A DNA stretch of 32,880 nt from Corynebacterium sp. HS2168-gen11 (lineage in GTDB: Bacteria > Actinomycetota > Actinomycetes > Mycobacteriales > Mycobacteriaceae), in NCBI RefSeq assembly GCF_024834075.1, contig NZ_JANUXR010000012.1:1-32880 (forward strand). Reading direction: 5' to 3'. Shown here one piece after another: positions 16,024-26,308 of the stretch (position 1 is the stretch's first letter; the number at the start of each line of letters is the position of its first letter). The notes below the pieces were generated by a model that was not told the origin of the DNA, did not search any database, and was given only the letters and a program-made list of their open reading frames with translations. The position numbers and the translations under genes were made by a program.

Positions 16024-16914
16024 CTATGAGGCGTTGACAAACGTTACTTCATACAGATCTGGCCAGCGTTTACCAGTGAGATAGAAGTGATCGGTGCCAG
16101 GAATGTTCGCGATGCCATTTAAGACATGATTAGCATCTGGAACCGCATTATTTGGAACCGAGGAGGCGTCGATAAGCCCAACGATGGCGCCAGAATCCAC
16201 ATCAATCTTATAAATGTCAGTGCTTAAGAAAACATTGGCATACACATACCGCCGCGAACCTTCTTCGGTGCAGGCAAGCTCATTGAGTCTGCTCACTGGG
16301 GTGCCGGTGTTGGTGACGGTTACTCGACTGCGTTCGGCGAAGGTTTCTGGATCGAGCAGTCGTAAATCGCCGGTGCCATCGCTCATGATGATGGTATCGG
16401 CAAAGGAGCATAAACCCCAACCTTGGCCAGGATACGAAACGGTTTGGCGCAGCTGAAGTGAATCTGCGTCGCGCTGGAATGCTACACCTGCTTTCCAGGT
16501 GAGTTGCCACACCGTGTTATTGACCTCGGTTGCGCCTTCACCAAAATACTTCGCCTCAATTGGCTGATCGTTGCGCCGCGAAGTGCCATTCTCAAGATAA
16601 AACACGCTTGATTCCCCATATTGGCCAGTGCTGACCAACAAACCATGAGGTGTAACTTCAAGGCCTTGGGTAAACGCCGTGGCATCAAACGGTAATCGCT
16701 GCAGGATTTCGACCTTCATTGGTACTGGGCTTTGCGACGCCGCCGGTGCAGCGACAGACGTTTGAGGGGTGACACTTGCTGATGGTGTGAGAGATTCTGG
16801 TGTAGGTAGCAGCGGGGAACTAGAAGAACACGCGCCAACAGTGACACCGACACCGATAATCGCTGTGACGAGGCCAAGAATGGGCTTTAAAATTCGCTGA
16901 GGAAGAACAAGCAT
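16024..16914 (-). CDS. Glutamine cyclotransferase-type lipoprotein
   Basis: The predicted product (296 aa from ATG 16914, GGAG just upstream; GTG at 16941 is an alternative) is a glutaminyl-peptide cyclotransferase of the plant/bacterial beta-propeller family, which forms N-terminal pyroglutamate. The signal peptide ends in a lipobox VGAC, so it is likely anchored outside the membrane, followed by a Ser/Pro/Thr linker. Family hallmarks are present: AFTQGLEVTPHGLLVSTGQYG, YFGEGATEVNNTVWQLTWK, GQGWGLC, DGTGDLRLLDPETF, LNELACT and FYLTGKRWPDLYEV. It starts 68 bases from the divergent DUF3027 gene and overlaps or abuts the DUF2771-like gene. Its natural substrate is unknown. Confidence 0.9.
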   Translation of the reverse strand: MLVLPQRILKPILGLVTAIIGVGVTVGACSSSSPLLPTPESLTPSASVTPQTSVAAPAASQSPVPMKVEILQRLPFDATAFTQGLEVTPHGLLVSTGQYGESSVFYLENGTSRRNDQPIEAKYFGEGATEVNNTVWQLTWKAGVAFQRDADSLQLRQTVSYPGQGWGLCSFADTIIMSDGTGDLRLLDPETFAERSRVTVTNTGTPVSRLNELACTEEGSRRYVYANVFLSTDIYKIDVDSGAIVGLIDASSVPNNAVPDANHVLNGIANIPGTDHFYLTGKRWPDLYEVTFVNAS

Positions 16915-16982
16915 ATCTCCATCATGCCAAAAGAATCGCACGGGCTACAGGTTTTGCGCGGAAGTGGGTCATAATAGAAGGT

Positions 16983-17789
16983 GTGAGACCAAAACATCGT
17001 CGCAACCGACGCAACGCAAGCCCCCTGCTTGGCGCACGTGCAATCCACGTTGCCCGAGCAGCACTGGAGGAACTCGACGAAGGTGAAGTTGGGCGCCATT
17101 TGGGCATTACTCAAATTGGGAAAAATATTGCTACCCATCGTTTTGCTGCAACCGTTCCTGGATATCAAGGTTGGGAATGGAATGTAGTGGTTGCCTGCGC
17201 TGCAGGTAGCTCGTGGATTACGGTGTCTGAATTAGCGCTTGTTCCAGGTGGGAATGCGCTTCAAGCACCAGAATGGGTGCCGTATCATCAACGAGTATTA
17301 CCTGGCGATTTAGGCCCAGGCGATGTGATGCCGCCGCAGGCAGACGATCAGCGGTTAACCAATAATCCAGCAGATGCCGTCTTTGGTGATGCAAGCACAA
17401 CTGATCAAGAAACTGCAGCAAAAGATACCGTGGGAGATGCGAAGCAAGATACTGCTGATGCTGCTTCGGTGAAACTCTTGAGCCGCTATGGCCTGGAACA
17501 GGCACAACAGCGGTGGCGTGCGGGGGACTATGGCCCGAATTCTCCTTTTGCGAAGAAAGCAGCCCTGAATTGTCATTCTTGTGCCTTCTATATTCCATTG
17601 GTTGCGCCAGTTGGCCCAGATTTTGGGGCATGTGTGAATGAGTATTCTGCTGATGAAACTGTGGTGACTAAAGATTATGGTTGTGGTGCACATTCTCAAA
17701 CGCCACCGGTTGAGCCATTAGGGCGTTCGGATGCACAACCATATGATGATGAGTCCATTGTGGAAGTCCAATTCGAACAATCTTCGTAA
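16983..17789 (+). CDS. DUF3027-family protein with four spaced cysteines
   Basis: The 268-aa protein begins at GTG 16983 (AGAAGG directly upstream; GTG two bases earlier is out of frame). The N-terminal ~110 residues (VARAALEELDEGEVGRHLG, YQGWEWNVVVACA, ITVSELALVPGG) match the actinobacterial DUF3027 family as I remember it. A low-complexity Asp/Ala/Thr linker lies at about 115-160. Then comes a segment with YGLEQAQQRWRAGDYGPNSPFA and cysteines at 197, 200, 217 and 234, a C-x2-C-x16-C-x16-C pattern that suggests zinc or Fe-S binding. Function unknown. No signal peptide or membrane helix. Confidence 0.88.
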   Translation: MRPKHRRNRRNASPLLGARAIHVARAALEELDEGEVGRHLGITQIGKNIATHRFAATVPGYQGWEWNVVVACAAGSSWITVSELALVPGGNALQAPEWVPYHQRVLPGDLGPGDVMPPQADDQRLTNNPADAVFGDASTTDQETAAKDTVGDAKQDTADAASVKLLSRYGLEQAQQRWRAGDYGPNSPFAKKAALNCHSCAFYIPLVAPVGPDFGACVNEYSADETVVTKDYGCGAHSQTPPVEPLGRSDAQPYDDESIVEVQFEQSS

Positions 17790-18125
17790 TGGTTTTGTTG
17801 AGCAATGCGCATCACAGGGAGGGGGCGCATTGCACCGCATATATGCTAGCCACAACAGGCTGGAGAACGAGGCGGCGTCGACAAGCGTTTGGCATGGCTA
17901 CGGGGTGCGTGCAAGGGCGTACTGAGTCCTGTATGAGTGGCGAAACGATAGGAAAATGTTAGCTCTGCCACTTTTATTGCTTTCTGTTTGGAATTACGAG
18001 TCATTCAATGCGATTGTTGATGAGCGGATGTGCTGTGATCTGTGAATTGCAACTCGCACAGGCACACATACGCACGACTGATTTTTCAATTATTTGACGC
18101 TTCGTAACCGAACTGGAGAAGACTT
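17790..18125. other. Intergenic region with terminator hairpin
   Basis: Bases 17802-17810 (GCAATGCGC) pair with 17825-17833 behind the DUF3027 gene, a likely terminator. The rest, to 18125, contains no gene and should hold the promoter of the permease gene. GGAGAAG at 18114-18120 is its ribosome-binding site. Confidence 0.55.
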
Positions 18126-19601
18126 ATGGCTGAATCCACTCAGGGTACGGCAACGCCAACCAGTGCGCTTGACCGTTTCTTCAGCATTACCGAACGCGGT
18201 TCCACAATTGGTACCGAAGTTCGTGCGGGTATCGTGACATTCTTTGCGATGGCCTACATTATTATTTTGAACCCACTGATTATCGGCACGATTGCCGATG
18301 TTAATGGACGCGAACTTGGTGTACCACAAGTTGCTGCCGCAACCGCGCTGGCAGCAGGCTTTATGACGATTGCTTTTGGCGTGATTGCACGCTACCCATT
18401 TGGTATCGCAACTGGCTTGGGAATTAACACTCTTGTTGCCGTCACCATGGTTGCCGTTGAAGGCCTTACCTGGGAAGAAGCAATGGGCTTGGTTGTTCTT
18501 GACGGTATTATCATTGTGGTCTTGGCAATTAGCGGTTTCCGTACTGCAGTCTTTGATGCAATTCCAAGTTCTATTAAGGCCGCAATGGGCGTGGGCATTG
18601 GTTTGTTCATTGCCATGATCGGTCTGGTGGATGCAGGCTTCGTTCGCCGCATCCCTGACGCTGCTGGAACCACCGTCCCTGTTACCTTGGGCAACGGTGG
18701 TTCTATTGCTTCATGGCCAACCTTCGTCTTCGTCGTTGGTCTGCTGATCTCTGGTATTTTGGTTGTTCGTCAAGTACGCGGTGGCTTGTTTATTGGTATC
18801 GTTGCGACCACCGTTATTGGCATGATCGTAGAAGCTATCACCGGCGCTGGCCCATCATTTGTTGATGGCAAACCAGTTCCAACCGGTTGGTCGTTAGCTG
18901 TTCCAGCTGTGCCATCAAGTTTCGGTAGCCTGCCAGATCTTTCAATTATCGGCAACATCGATCTTTTCGGTGCCTTCACGCGAGTTGGCGCTCTGGCTGC
19001 AACGCTGTTGCTGTTTACCCTGGTGCTGGCAAACTTCTTCGACGCTATGGGTACGATGACCGCGTTGGGTAAGCAAGCTGATCTCGTTGATGATCACGGT
19101 AACCTGCCAAACCTCAAGGCCGCACTGGTTGTCGAAGGTGCAGGTGCCATCGTTGGTGGTGCAGCGTCTGCTTCTTCAAACACCGTCTACATTGACTCTG
19201 CTGCAGGTATTGCCGATGGCGCACGTACCGGCTTGGCAAATGTTGTCACCGGTTTGTTGTTCTTAGCTGCAATGTTCTTAACCCCACTGTATTCCATCGT
19301 GCCAATTGAGGCTGCAGCTCCTGTGCTGGTGATCGTGGGTGCGTTGATGATCTCCCAGATCAAAGACATCGACTTTTCTCAGTTCCACATTGCATTGCCA
19401 GCATTCTTGACCATCGTGATCATGCCATTTACCTACTCGATTGCAAATGGTATCGGCGTGGGCTTTATCGCATACGTTGTGATGACCGCTGCTGCAGGTA
19501 AGGCAAAGAGCATCCACTGGATCATGTGGCTGATTTCTGCACTGTTCTTGGTATTCTTCGCAGCAGACCCAATTCTGCACGCGATTAACGCCGCTGCATA
19601 A
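18126..19601 (+). CDS. NCS2-family purine permease (AzgA/PbuG-like)
   Basis: This 491-aa integral membrane protein has about 12-14 hydrophobic segments and imports purine bases. It belongs to the AzgA/PbuG (guanine/hypoxanthine) branch: RGSTIGTEVRAGIVTFFAMAYIIILNP at about 24-50, the GLGINTLVAVTMV segment near 97-109, and FFDAMGTMTALGKQADLVDD in the middle. Substrate specificity (adenine, guanine or hypoxanthine) cannot be read from this. It is monocistronic, ended by a strong hairpin. No purine riboswitch was recognised upstream. Confidence 0.9.
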   Translation: MAESTQGTATPTSALDRFFSITERGSTIGTEVRAGIVTFFAMAYIIILNPLIIGTIADVNGRELGVPQVAAATALAAGFMTIAFGVIARYPFGIATGLGINTLVAVTMVAVEGLTWEEAMGLVVLDGIIIVVLAISGFRTAVFDAIPSSIKAAMGVGIGLFIAMIGLVDAGFVRRIPDAAGTTVPVTLGNGGSIASWPTFVFVVGLLISGILVVRQVRGGLFIGIVATTVIGMIVEAITGAGPSFVDGKPVPTGWSLAVPAVPSSFGSLPDLSIIGNIDLFGAFTRVGALAATLLLFTLVLANFFDAMGTMTALGKQADLVDDHGNLPNLKAALVVEGAGAIVGGAASASSNTVYIDSAAGIADGARTGLANVVTGLLFLAAMFLTPLYSIVPIEAAAPVLVIVGALMISQIKDIDFSQFHIALPAFLTIVIMPFTYSIANGIGVGFIAYVVMTAAAGKAKSIHWIMWLISALFLVFFAADPILHAINAAA

Positions 19602-19633
19602 TTTCGCTTGATTCGCATAGCTGCGAGCATTTC

Positions 19634-19663
19634 AAAAGAGACTACTTCGGTAGTCTCTTTTTT
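19634..19663 (+). terminator. Intrinsic terminator with UUCG tetraloop
   Basis: Bases 19634-19645 pair with 19650-19661 (12 bp) around TTCG, closed by C-G, the unusually stable cUUCGg loop. The right arm runs into TTTTTT. It lies 32 bases behind the permease stop. Confidence 0.95.
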
Positions 19664-19833
19664 GTTGGCGCTGGTACGTTGGCGCGAGTGTGCTGCGAAG
19701 CGAGGGGAGCGGTTGCGAACCGACGCCACACCCAGTCCAGCTCGCGACACTGCAATATCGCACATCGGGCACGCACAGCGTCCCAACTGTTCGTGATAGC
19801 GCATCTTGTTGGCGGTGAGCTACTGTTACAGAT

Positions 19834-20685
19834 ATGGAATTACAGCATATTACTGACCCCTCGGATCCGCGTGTCGACGATGTCCGCGATCTGAAACACT
19901 CAGACACTCGCCCAGATTTACCAGGCGGTAAGGGCCTGGTAATCGCAGAAGGGCCGCTGGTAATTTCGCGTCTGTTACAGTCGCGTTTTCCTGTTCGAAC
20001 GTTAATCGGATTCCCCGAAAAAATCACCAAGTTCCTCGAGACATATCCTTACCCCGAGCAACTTGAATCTGTTGAGATCTACACTATTGATCGACCAACG
20101 CTCGCCGAAGTTGTTGGCTACGACATGCATCGTGGCCTATTAGCAGCAGCCGATCGCGCGCCGGGTATGACAATTGCAACTGCACTTGCACACGCACATA
20201 CGGTGGTGATTCTAGAGGGCGTGGGCGATCATGAAAATATTGGCTCAATTTTCCGCAACGCAGCCGGCATGGGCATCGACGCGGTGTTATTTGGCAATGG
20301 TTGTGCTGATCCACTGTATCGTCGCGTTGTGCGAGTCTCTATGGGACATGTCTTGCGCTTGCCGTTTGCGCATTTTGAAGGTAAATCCACCAATTGGCAG
20401 CATGGCCTTGCTGAACTTCAAGCAGCAGGGTTCCGATTAGTCTCATTAACTCCGGACGAGCAAGCAGCGCACTTAGCCGATGCGCTATACGACGAAACGG
20501 GCACACCGTATCCAAAAATTGCATTCCTCGTGGGTGCAGAAGGTCCAGGCCTTACCGAGCATGCTATGCGGGCAACCGATATTCGGGCGAGAATCCCGAT
20601 GTCACCTGGAACTGATTCGTTGAATTTAGCAACCGCAGCGGCAATTGCGTTTTACGAGCGTAATCGTGGATTCCGCAACGCTTAA
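19834..20685 (+). CDS. TrmH/SpoU-family RNA 2'-O-methyltransferase
   Basis: This 283-aa SPOUT-class methyltransferase transfers a methyl group from SAM to ribose 2'-OH of rRNA or tRNA. A substrate-binding N-terminal domain comes first (GLVIAEGPLVISRLL at about 34-48). The catalytic domain has motif 1 at 135-141 (ENIGSIFRNA region, with the conserved N and R), motif 2 FLVGAEGPGL at 231-240, and motif 3 IPMSPGTDSLNLATAAAI at 254-271, which form the trefoil knot. Target nucleotide unknown. The start has only a weak GGTGAG 12 bases upstream. Confidence 0.93.
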   Translation: MELQHITDPSDPRVDDVRDLKHSDTRPDLPGGKGLVIAEGPLVISRLLQSRFPVRTLIGFPEKITKFLETYPYPEQLESVEIYTIDRPTLAEVVGYDMHRGLLAAADRAPGMTIATALAHAHTVVILEGVGDHENIGSIFRNAAGMGIDAVLFGNGCADPLYRRVVRVSMGHVLRLPFAHFEGKSTNWQHGLAELQAAGFRLVSLTPDEQAAHLADALYDETGTPYPKIAFLVGAEGPGLTEHAMRATDIRARIPMSPGTDSLNLATAAAIAFYERNRGFRNA

Positions 20686-20697
20686 GCCTATGAAGGA

Positions 20698-20735
20698 CAA
20701 CGTGCAGGCCTGATGCTTTTCTTGCCTGCACGTTG
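20698..20735. terminator. Bidirectional terminator
   Basis: Bases 20698-20709 pair perfectly with 20724-20735 (12 bp), with TTTTC in the loop. It lies between the convergent trmH-family and DUF6928-like genes. Confidence 0.8.
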
Positions 20736-20744
20736 GTGCCTAGC

Positions 20745-21689
20745 CTATTCGGTGAGATCCTCTGGCTTGGGGTGCGTCGAATCAGAAGTATCAGATTGCG
20801 GTGGGGAAAGCTTTGGCCGATCCGTATGCTTGAGGCGATACACGAGCTGTGCGCGCAGTCGGCCGACTTTTTGCATTGCCTGCTTGCCAATGATGCGGGC
20901 GTGGCTCAACGATTCACGGGCAAAATTTCCCAGCTCGTTGTTGTCTTCCTCAAAGTCATCTTCACTGTAGGACTCATAATCGTCATATTCACGACGCTGT
21001 GGGCCAAGCCCCAATCGGGCAGATGCCTCATGTGCGAACTGGCCAATATCACGACTACGCGTGGCACTCGAGAACCTCGGCTCAGGGCGACCATCAATGG
21101 CATAGGCAACAATATTAATATCGATACCGGCATAAGGATCAAAGCCCAACCAGGAACGTTCTGCCTCGTGGACTAACTCAATTGGGGCAAAGGGCAAGGC
21201 AATGCCTCCTTGACCATGTGCATGCTCACCTGCCCAATAACTTGCCTCAAACGGCTCTACCAGGCCGGTATCTTCATAGACACGCGTAGGTGTTGCTGCA
21301 AAATGACGTTTTAACGTAGTGCCGTGCCAGTGTGCAAATGCGCCGAATCCGGTAGCCTTGTTCGTCGCAAAGCAGTAAATATTTGCGGCTGGAAGTGCAG
21401 TGAGTAAATACTTTGGCAATTGTGTAAGTGCAGTCACTGGGGCAAGCGCGGTCTGAATCACACTAATGCCAGGAAACGCGGCAATATAGTATTCGCCAAG
21501 CGAAGGCGGAACGGAACGATTGAGCGCAAATTGCCCAATTGGACTCACCGGCGCTTTTGGATGCAGCAGTGCCAGCAACTTTCGCCCGAAGCCACGGTCA
21601 GCCTTCGGAGCAGTTGCAATCACTTTTTCCGGATGCGCCGACGTCACAAACCACAAAGTGACAATCAGCTGTTGATGATCGCTATTCAC
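20745..21689 (-). CDS. DUF6928-like protein
   Basis: The 314-aa protein starts at GTG 21689, 16 bases after the sepH stop, so the two are probably co-transcribed. Its N-terminal half (RGFGRKLLALLHPKAPVSPIG, YYIAAFPGISVIQT, then GFGAFAHWHG and YWAGEH) resembles the actinobacterial DUF6928 family as remembered; this was not searched. The C-terminal ~120 residues are charged, with an acidic stretch (about residues 232-250) and a Ser/Thr/Pro tail. No signal peptide. Function unknown; the pairing with sepH may point to envelope or division. Confidence 0.7.
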   Translation of the reverse strand: MNSDHQQLIVTLWFVTSAHPEKVIATAPKADRGFGRKLLALLHPKAPVSPIGQFALNRSVPPSLGEYYIAAFPGISVIQTALAPVTALTQLPKYLLTALPAANIYCFATNKATGFGAFAHWHGTTLKRHFAATPTRVYEDTGLVEPFEASYWAGEHAHGQGGIALPFAPIELVHEAERSWLGFDPYAGIDINIVAYAIDGRPEPRFSSATRSRDIGQFAHEASARLGLGPQRREYDDYESYSEDDFEEDNNELGNFARESLSHARIIGKQAMQKVGRLRAQLVYRLKHTDRPKLSPPQSDTSDSTHPKPEDLTE

Positions 21690-21705
21690 AAGCTGTTACC
21701 ACCAA

Positions 21706-22671
21706 TTATTTACGGGGACGCTTGGTATTGCTGCGGACACCGAGCAGTACGTCTTCCCAGTGCGGAGTGACAGCTTTGCGACGCCGCCTGGTCGTTGACA
21801 TTTGCTCTGTATCAGGATGCTGCAGCAGGTCTTCGCCGTGTGCTTCTTCGATAACTACAGGTTCTGGCTGCTCCTCAGTTGAGGCAATTTCAGTGGTTCG
21901 GGCGGTGGCGATTGCCGAGAGTGAACGCACTGGCTGGGCAAAATTCGGGTCGATCAGATCCGCTGCAAGCCCATTGCGTGCAATTGTCGTTGCGTGAGAA
22001 GTATTGTGCTTGAGCAAATTCCACTCGGCAATATTTTCATTAATGCCCGACATCCACTTCACCTGCACGACCCACTGATTTGCAGGATCTCGGTAGGCAT
22101 CCCATTCAGATTGGCTTAAGTCGAGATTGCGGGCCGCAAATGCTGTGGCTAATACTTCCCACAGGGTTAATCGTGCAGGTCCGTCCTCACGGACTGGGTG
22201 CGAGCTTTTCGCGAGCTTAGCGATGTGCGCGCGTTCAATAAAAATTGGGTGTGCGTACGGTTCGATTCGTGATTCTGGTACGTCATTTTCTGCCGCAAGT
22301 TCAGCGATACTTGCACCCGAACGAATGCGTGTCTGAATTTCGCGTGGTGCCATCTTCAATGGTGCTGATAGACGCGGATCGACAGTGTGGACAGGCTTTG
22401 TCGGAGCAACCGCTTCTTCCGATTCTGCTGGAGCATCCTCAGTAGCGTGTTCGTGCTCTGATTCTTCGGAATGTGTATCCGCATCTGAGGAAGGAGGCGT
22501 TGGTTGTGCTGGCGTTTCAGGCTGGCCGGAAGAATCTGTCGCTGGTGGTGCGCTGAACGTATCGCGAAGCTCAGGGGTCACGACGAGGAAAAATTGTTCA
22601 TTGGTTTCATGGTCCACCAATACAAGGGAAGAAGTGGTGGATTCAGCTTCAACCAAGAAGAGTTCCTTCAT
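21706..22671 (-). CDS. sepH: Septation protein SepH
   Basis: This 321-aa protein (DUF3071/SepH family) stimulates FtsZ assembly in actinobacteria. The N-terminus MKELFLVEAE and LVDHETNEQFFLVV are characteristic. The DNA-binding-like helix-turn-helix core (APREIQTRIRSGASIAELA and VPESRIEPYAHPIFIERAHIAKLA) is followed by the conserved DWDAYRDP-like SEWDAYRDPANQW and LLKHNTSHATTIAR. The C-terminal TPHWEDVLLGVRS is the family's short end motif, joined by a variable acidic linker. GGAGC lies upstream of the start. A stable 14-bp hairpin (22811-22860) separates it from serC, so it is probably transcribed independently. Confidence 0.9.
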   Translation of the reverse strand: MKELFLVEAESTTSSLVLVDHETNEQFFLVVTPELRDTFSAPPATDSSGQPETPAQPTPPSSDADTHSEESEHEHATEDAPAESEEAVAPTKPVHTVDPRLSAPLKMAPREIQTRIRSGASIAELAAENDVPESRIEPYAHPIFIERAHIAKLAKSSHPVREDGPARLTLWEVLATAFAARNLDLSQSEWDAYRDPANQWVVQVKWMSGINENIAEWNLLKHNTSHATTIARNGLAADLIDPNFAQPVRSLSAIATARTTEIASTEEQPEPVVIEEAHGEDLLQHPDTEQMSTTRRRRKAVTPHWEDVLLGVRSNTKRPRK

Positions 22672-22810
22672 GATCTTTAAGCTCCTATCAATGAGAATGC
22701 GAACGAACTGCGCGCGAATCGAATCGGTGTTTGTAATTTTTTTACTGTATCGGATTTTTGGGAAATTAGCAGTTGCTACGCCGTATTTCGGCTGCTTGGT
22801 TCAAGACAGT

Positions 22811-22860
22811 ATGCGCCTTTGCTGGAACTATGAAAATAACCATAATCAGCAAAGGCGCAT
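22811..22860 (-). terminator. Terminator hairpin behind serC
   Basis: Bases 22811-22824 pair perfectly with 22847-22860 (14 bp). The 22-base loop contains a small TATG/CATA pairing. It lies 22 bases past the serC stop. No T-run follows. Confidence 0.75.
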
Positions 22861-22881
22861 TCGGTGGTGGCGGCGGAAACC

Positions 22882-24024
<1,143 letters not shown>

Positions 24025-24339
24025 TTAAGCAAGGTCCTTACGTACCTCTAGGAGATGTATGTAAGAAATTGGGAAGGTGGAAATCCCACGTCAACACTGC
24101 GTCTACGATCACCGAACTTATGGGCACGACCGCGCGCATGAGTATTTGGTGGGTGAACAAAAGCATATCTGGTTTGTGTAATTTTTCCTATCTCGCAGGG
24201 GCGACGGGTAGGCGAAACACTAAACGTCGAGGCCTATCAGGCAGTTCGTACGACTGTTGGTATAACTGTTGGCGCGACTGCACATGTGGGTAAGGCGGGA
24301 AACGTCATATCAGGCAATATAAGAATTGCAATCAATCAT

Positions 24340-24357
24340 TGGGGGTGTAGTGGGGGT
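24340..24357 (+). promoter_or_regulatory. Tandem RamA-like binding site
   Basis: Two TGGGGGT elements lie 11 bases apart (24340-24346 and 24351-24357), one helical turn. RamA of C. glutamicum recognises single or tandem G4-6 or C4-5 stretches flanked by A/T, and gltA is a known target there. Confidence 0.55.
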
Positions 24358-24404
24358 AGAAAATATTGTCTTTGCCTGCAGATTTGCTGCACTTTTACCC
24401 TAAT

Positions 24405-24420
24405 TGTCATGTATGTCACA
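24405..24420 (+). promoter_or_regulatory. GlxR (CRP-type) binding site
   Basis: TGTCATGTATGTCACA matches TGTGANNTANNTCACA at every defined position except the fourth (C for G). GlxR is the cAMP-responsive regulator of corynebacterial carbon metabolism and is known to act on gltA. Confidence 0.6.
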
Positions 24421-24467
24421 TGTTTTGATACACTGAGGCTTGCCTAGACGGGTAGTATTAAGAGAAA

Positions 24468-24493
24468 TTCTTGATGATGGTAATTATCAAGAA
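24468..24493. repeat. 8-bp inverted repeat in the gltA leader
   Basis: TTCTTGAT (24468-24475) and ATCAAGAA (24486-24493), separated by 10 bases, lie just after the TAGTAT hexamer. It could be an operator or the first hairpin of the gltA leader RNA. Confidence 0.5.
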
Positions 24494-24866
24494 CTTATAT
24501 ATACGCAGAGTCAGGAAACGGTCGAATCCCAGAAACGTTACTGGGAACTTTGATTGTGTAGCACAACTAAATAACTGAGAGAGTAAGTGTTTTTTCAACA
24601 AAACTGCTACGAAATATGAGTTTGGCTCGCACTCATCGAGGGGTCATAGCACGAGATTTCTCTTGTGCGGTGTCATATCGATACGGATGGGGCCAAATAT
24701 CCAAGCGTGACACGGAAAACCTTGCGTCAGTATTGGCGTACATGCTGTGAACAGCAAAATTGCCAAACACTCATGGTGCTTGTTTGAGCACGCAGACATA
24801 CATCGAAGTTGTGAGATGCAATGACGATGGTGATTGATTGTATTCAACAACGAGGAAAGGGAAGCT

Positions 24867-26159
24867 GTGGCTACGAATAACGAAAAGGCGGTACTGCATT
24901 ATCCAGGTGGCGAGTTTGAGATGGATATCATCCACGCGACCGAAGGTAATAGCGGCGTAGTACTTGGCAATATGCTTGCAGAAACTGGCTTAGTAACGTT
25001 TGATCCAGGTTATGTTTCCACCGGTTCCACAGAATCGAAGATTACGTATATTGATGGTGGCAATGGCATTTTGCGTCACCGCGGTTATGATATTGCCGAT
25101 TTAGCAGAAAATGCCACCTTTAATGAAGTTTCATACCTGCTGATTAACGGTAAATTGCCGAATCAGGCAGAGCTGGAAAAATTTAATTCTGAAATTCGTC
25201 ATCATACTCTTTTAGATGAGGACTTCCGCCGACAGTTTACGATCTTCCCACGTAATGCTCATCCGATGAGTGTGCTGGCTTCTTCGGTGAATATTTTGTC
25301 CACCTATTATCAAGATCAGCTGAATCCACTTGATGAAGATCAGCTTGATAAAGCAACTGTACGGTTGTTGGCAAAGGTGCCGATGCTTGCGGCTTACGCA
25401 TATCGTGCGTCTAAAGGCCTGCCATATATGTATCCAGATAACTCTTTGAATGCTCGTGAGAACTTCTTGCGCATGATGTTTGGTTACCCAACCGAGCCAT
25501 ATCATGTTGATCCAGTTGTTGCCCGCGCACTTGATAAGTTGCTGATCTTGCACGCTGACCATGAGCAGAACTGCTCGACCTCGACCGTTCGTATGATTGG
25601 TTCAGCACAAGCAAATATGTTCGTGGCTGTTGCTGGTGGCATTAACGCCCTTTCTGGCCCATTGCATGGTGGCGCAAACCAAGCTGTTTTGGAGATGCTG
25701 GAAAATATTGCGGCAAATGGTGGCGACGCTTCCGACTTCATGACTCGCGTAAAGAATAAGGAAAAGGGTGTTCGCCTCATGGGCTTCGGACACCGCGTGT
25801 ATAAGAATTACGATCCACGTGCTGCGATTGTCAAGGACACCGCACATGAGATTCTCGAGCACCTCGGCGGCGATGAATTGCTGGATCTGGCAATGAAGTT
25901 AGAAGAGATTGCGCTCAGCGATGAATACTTCATCGAGCGCAAGCTGTATCCAAATGTCGACTTTTACACCGGTTTGATCTACCGTGCGATGGGCTTCCCA
26001 AGCGACTTCTTCACAGTCTTGTTCGCTATTGGACGTCTGCCAGGTTGGATTGCCCAGTACCGTGAGCAGTTGGCAACCACCACCAAGATTAACCGTCCAC
26101 GCCAGATTTACACCGGTGAATCTTTGCGCAAGGTTACACCACGTTCTGAGCGCTCATAA
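24867..26159 (+). CDS. gltA: Citrate synthase
   Basis: This type II citrate synthase condenses acetyl-CoA and oxaloacetate in the TCA cycle. The start is GTG at 24867: AGGAAAGGG lies about seven bases upstream and the N-terminus then begins VATNNEKAVLHYPGGEF, similar to the C. glutamicum enzyme from its own VATDNNK. A TTG 33 bases earlier is less likely. The product has 430 aa. Catalytic residues are H267 (GPLHGGANQ), H309 (GFGHRVYK) and D365 (PNVDFYTG). The TIYIDG-like TYIDGGNG and YQDQLNPLD segments fit the family. Expression is probably controlled by RamA and GlxR through the sites upstream. Confidence 0.97.
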   Translation: MATNNEKAVLHYPGGEFEMDIIHATEGNSGVVLGNMLAETGLVTFDPGYVSTGSTESKITYIDGGNGILRHRGYDIADLAENATFNEVSYLLINGKLPNQAELEKFNSEIRHHTLLDEDFRRQFTIFPRNAHPMSVLASSVNILSTYYQDQLNPLDEDQLDKATVRLLAKVPMLAAYAYRASKGLPYMYPDNSLNARENFLRMMFGYPTEPYHVDPVVARALDKLLILHADHEQNCSTSTVRMIGSAQANMFVAVAGGINALSGPLHGGANQAVLEMLENIAANGGDASDFMTRVKNKEKGVRLMGFGHRVYKNYDPRAAIVKDTAHEILEHLGGDELLDLAMKLEEIALSDEYFIERKLYPNVDFYTGLIYRAMGFPSDFFTVLFAIGRLPGWIAQYREQLATTTKINRPRQIYTGESLRKVTPRSERS

Positions 26160-26181
26160 TTCTTGTGTGAGCTGCAAATTG

Positions 26182-26233
26182 AGGCCTGTTGAATAAAAAC
26201 CAGTAGAATGGTAGGCATTCGTTCAACAGGCCT
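26182..26233 (+). terminator. Terminator hairpin between gltA and fkpA
   Basis: Bases 26182-26193 pair perfectly with 26222-26233 (12 bp) around a 28-base loop, and the sequence continues TCTTGG. The long loop and lack of a T-run suggest incomplete termination. Confidence 0.65.
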
Positions 26234-26255
26234 TCTTGGCATGTATGGAACAATG

Positions 26256-26272
26256 CTTGTTACACGAACAAG
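26256..26272. repeat. Short inverted repeat before the FKBP gene
   Basis: CTTGTT (26256-26261) and AACAAG (26267-26272) flank five bases, just upstream of a TATAAA (26276-26281) and the AAGGAG ribosome-binding site. It may be an operator. Confidence 0.35.
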
Positions 26273-26308
26273 TGATATAAAAATTTTTTAAGGAGTTGTA
26301 TTCCCTTT

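Noticed and set aside
17790..18125. Purine riboswitch upstream of the NCS2 permease
   Set aside because: No conserved purine aptamer core was recognised.
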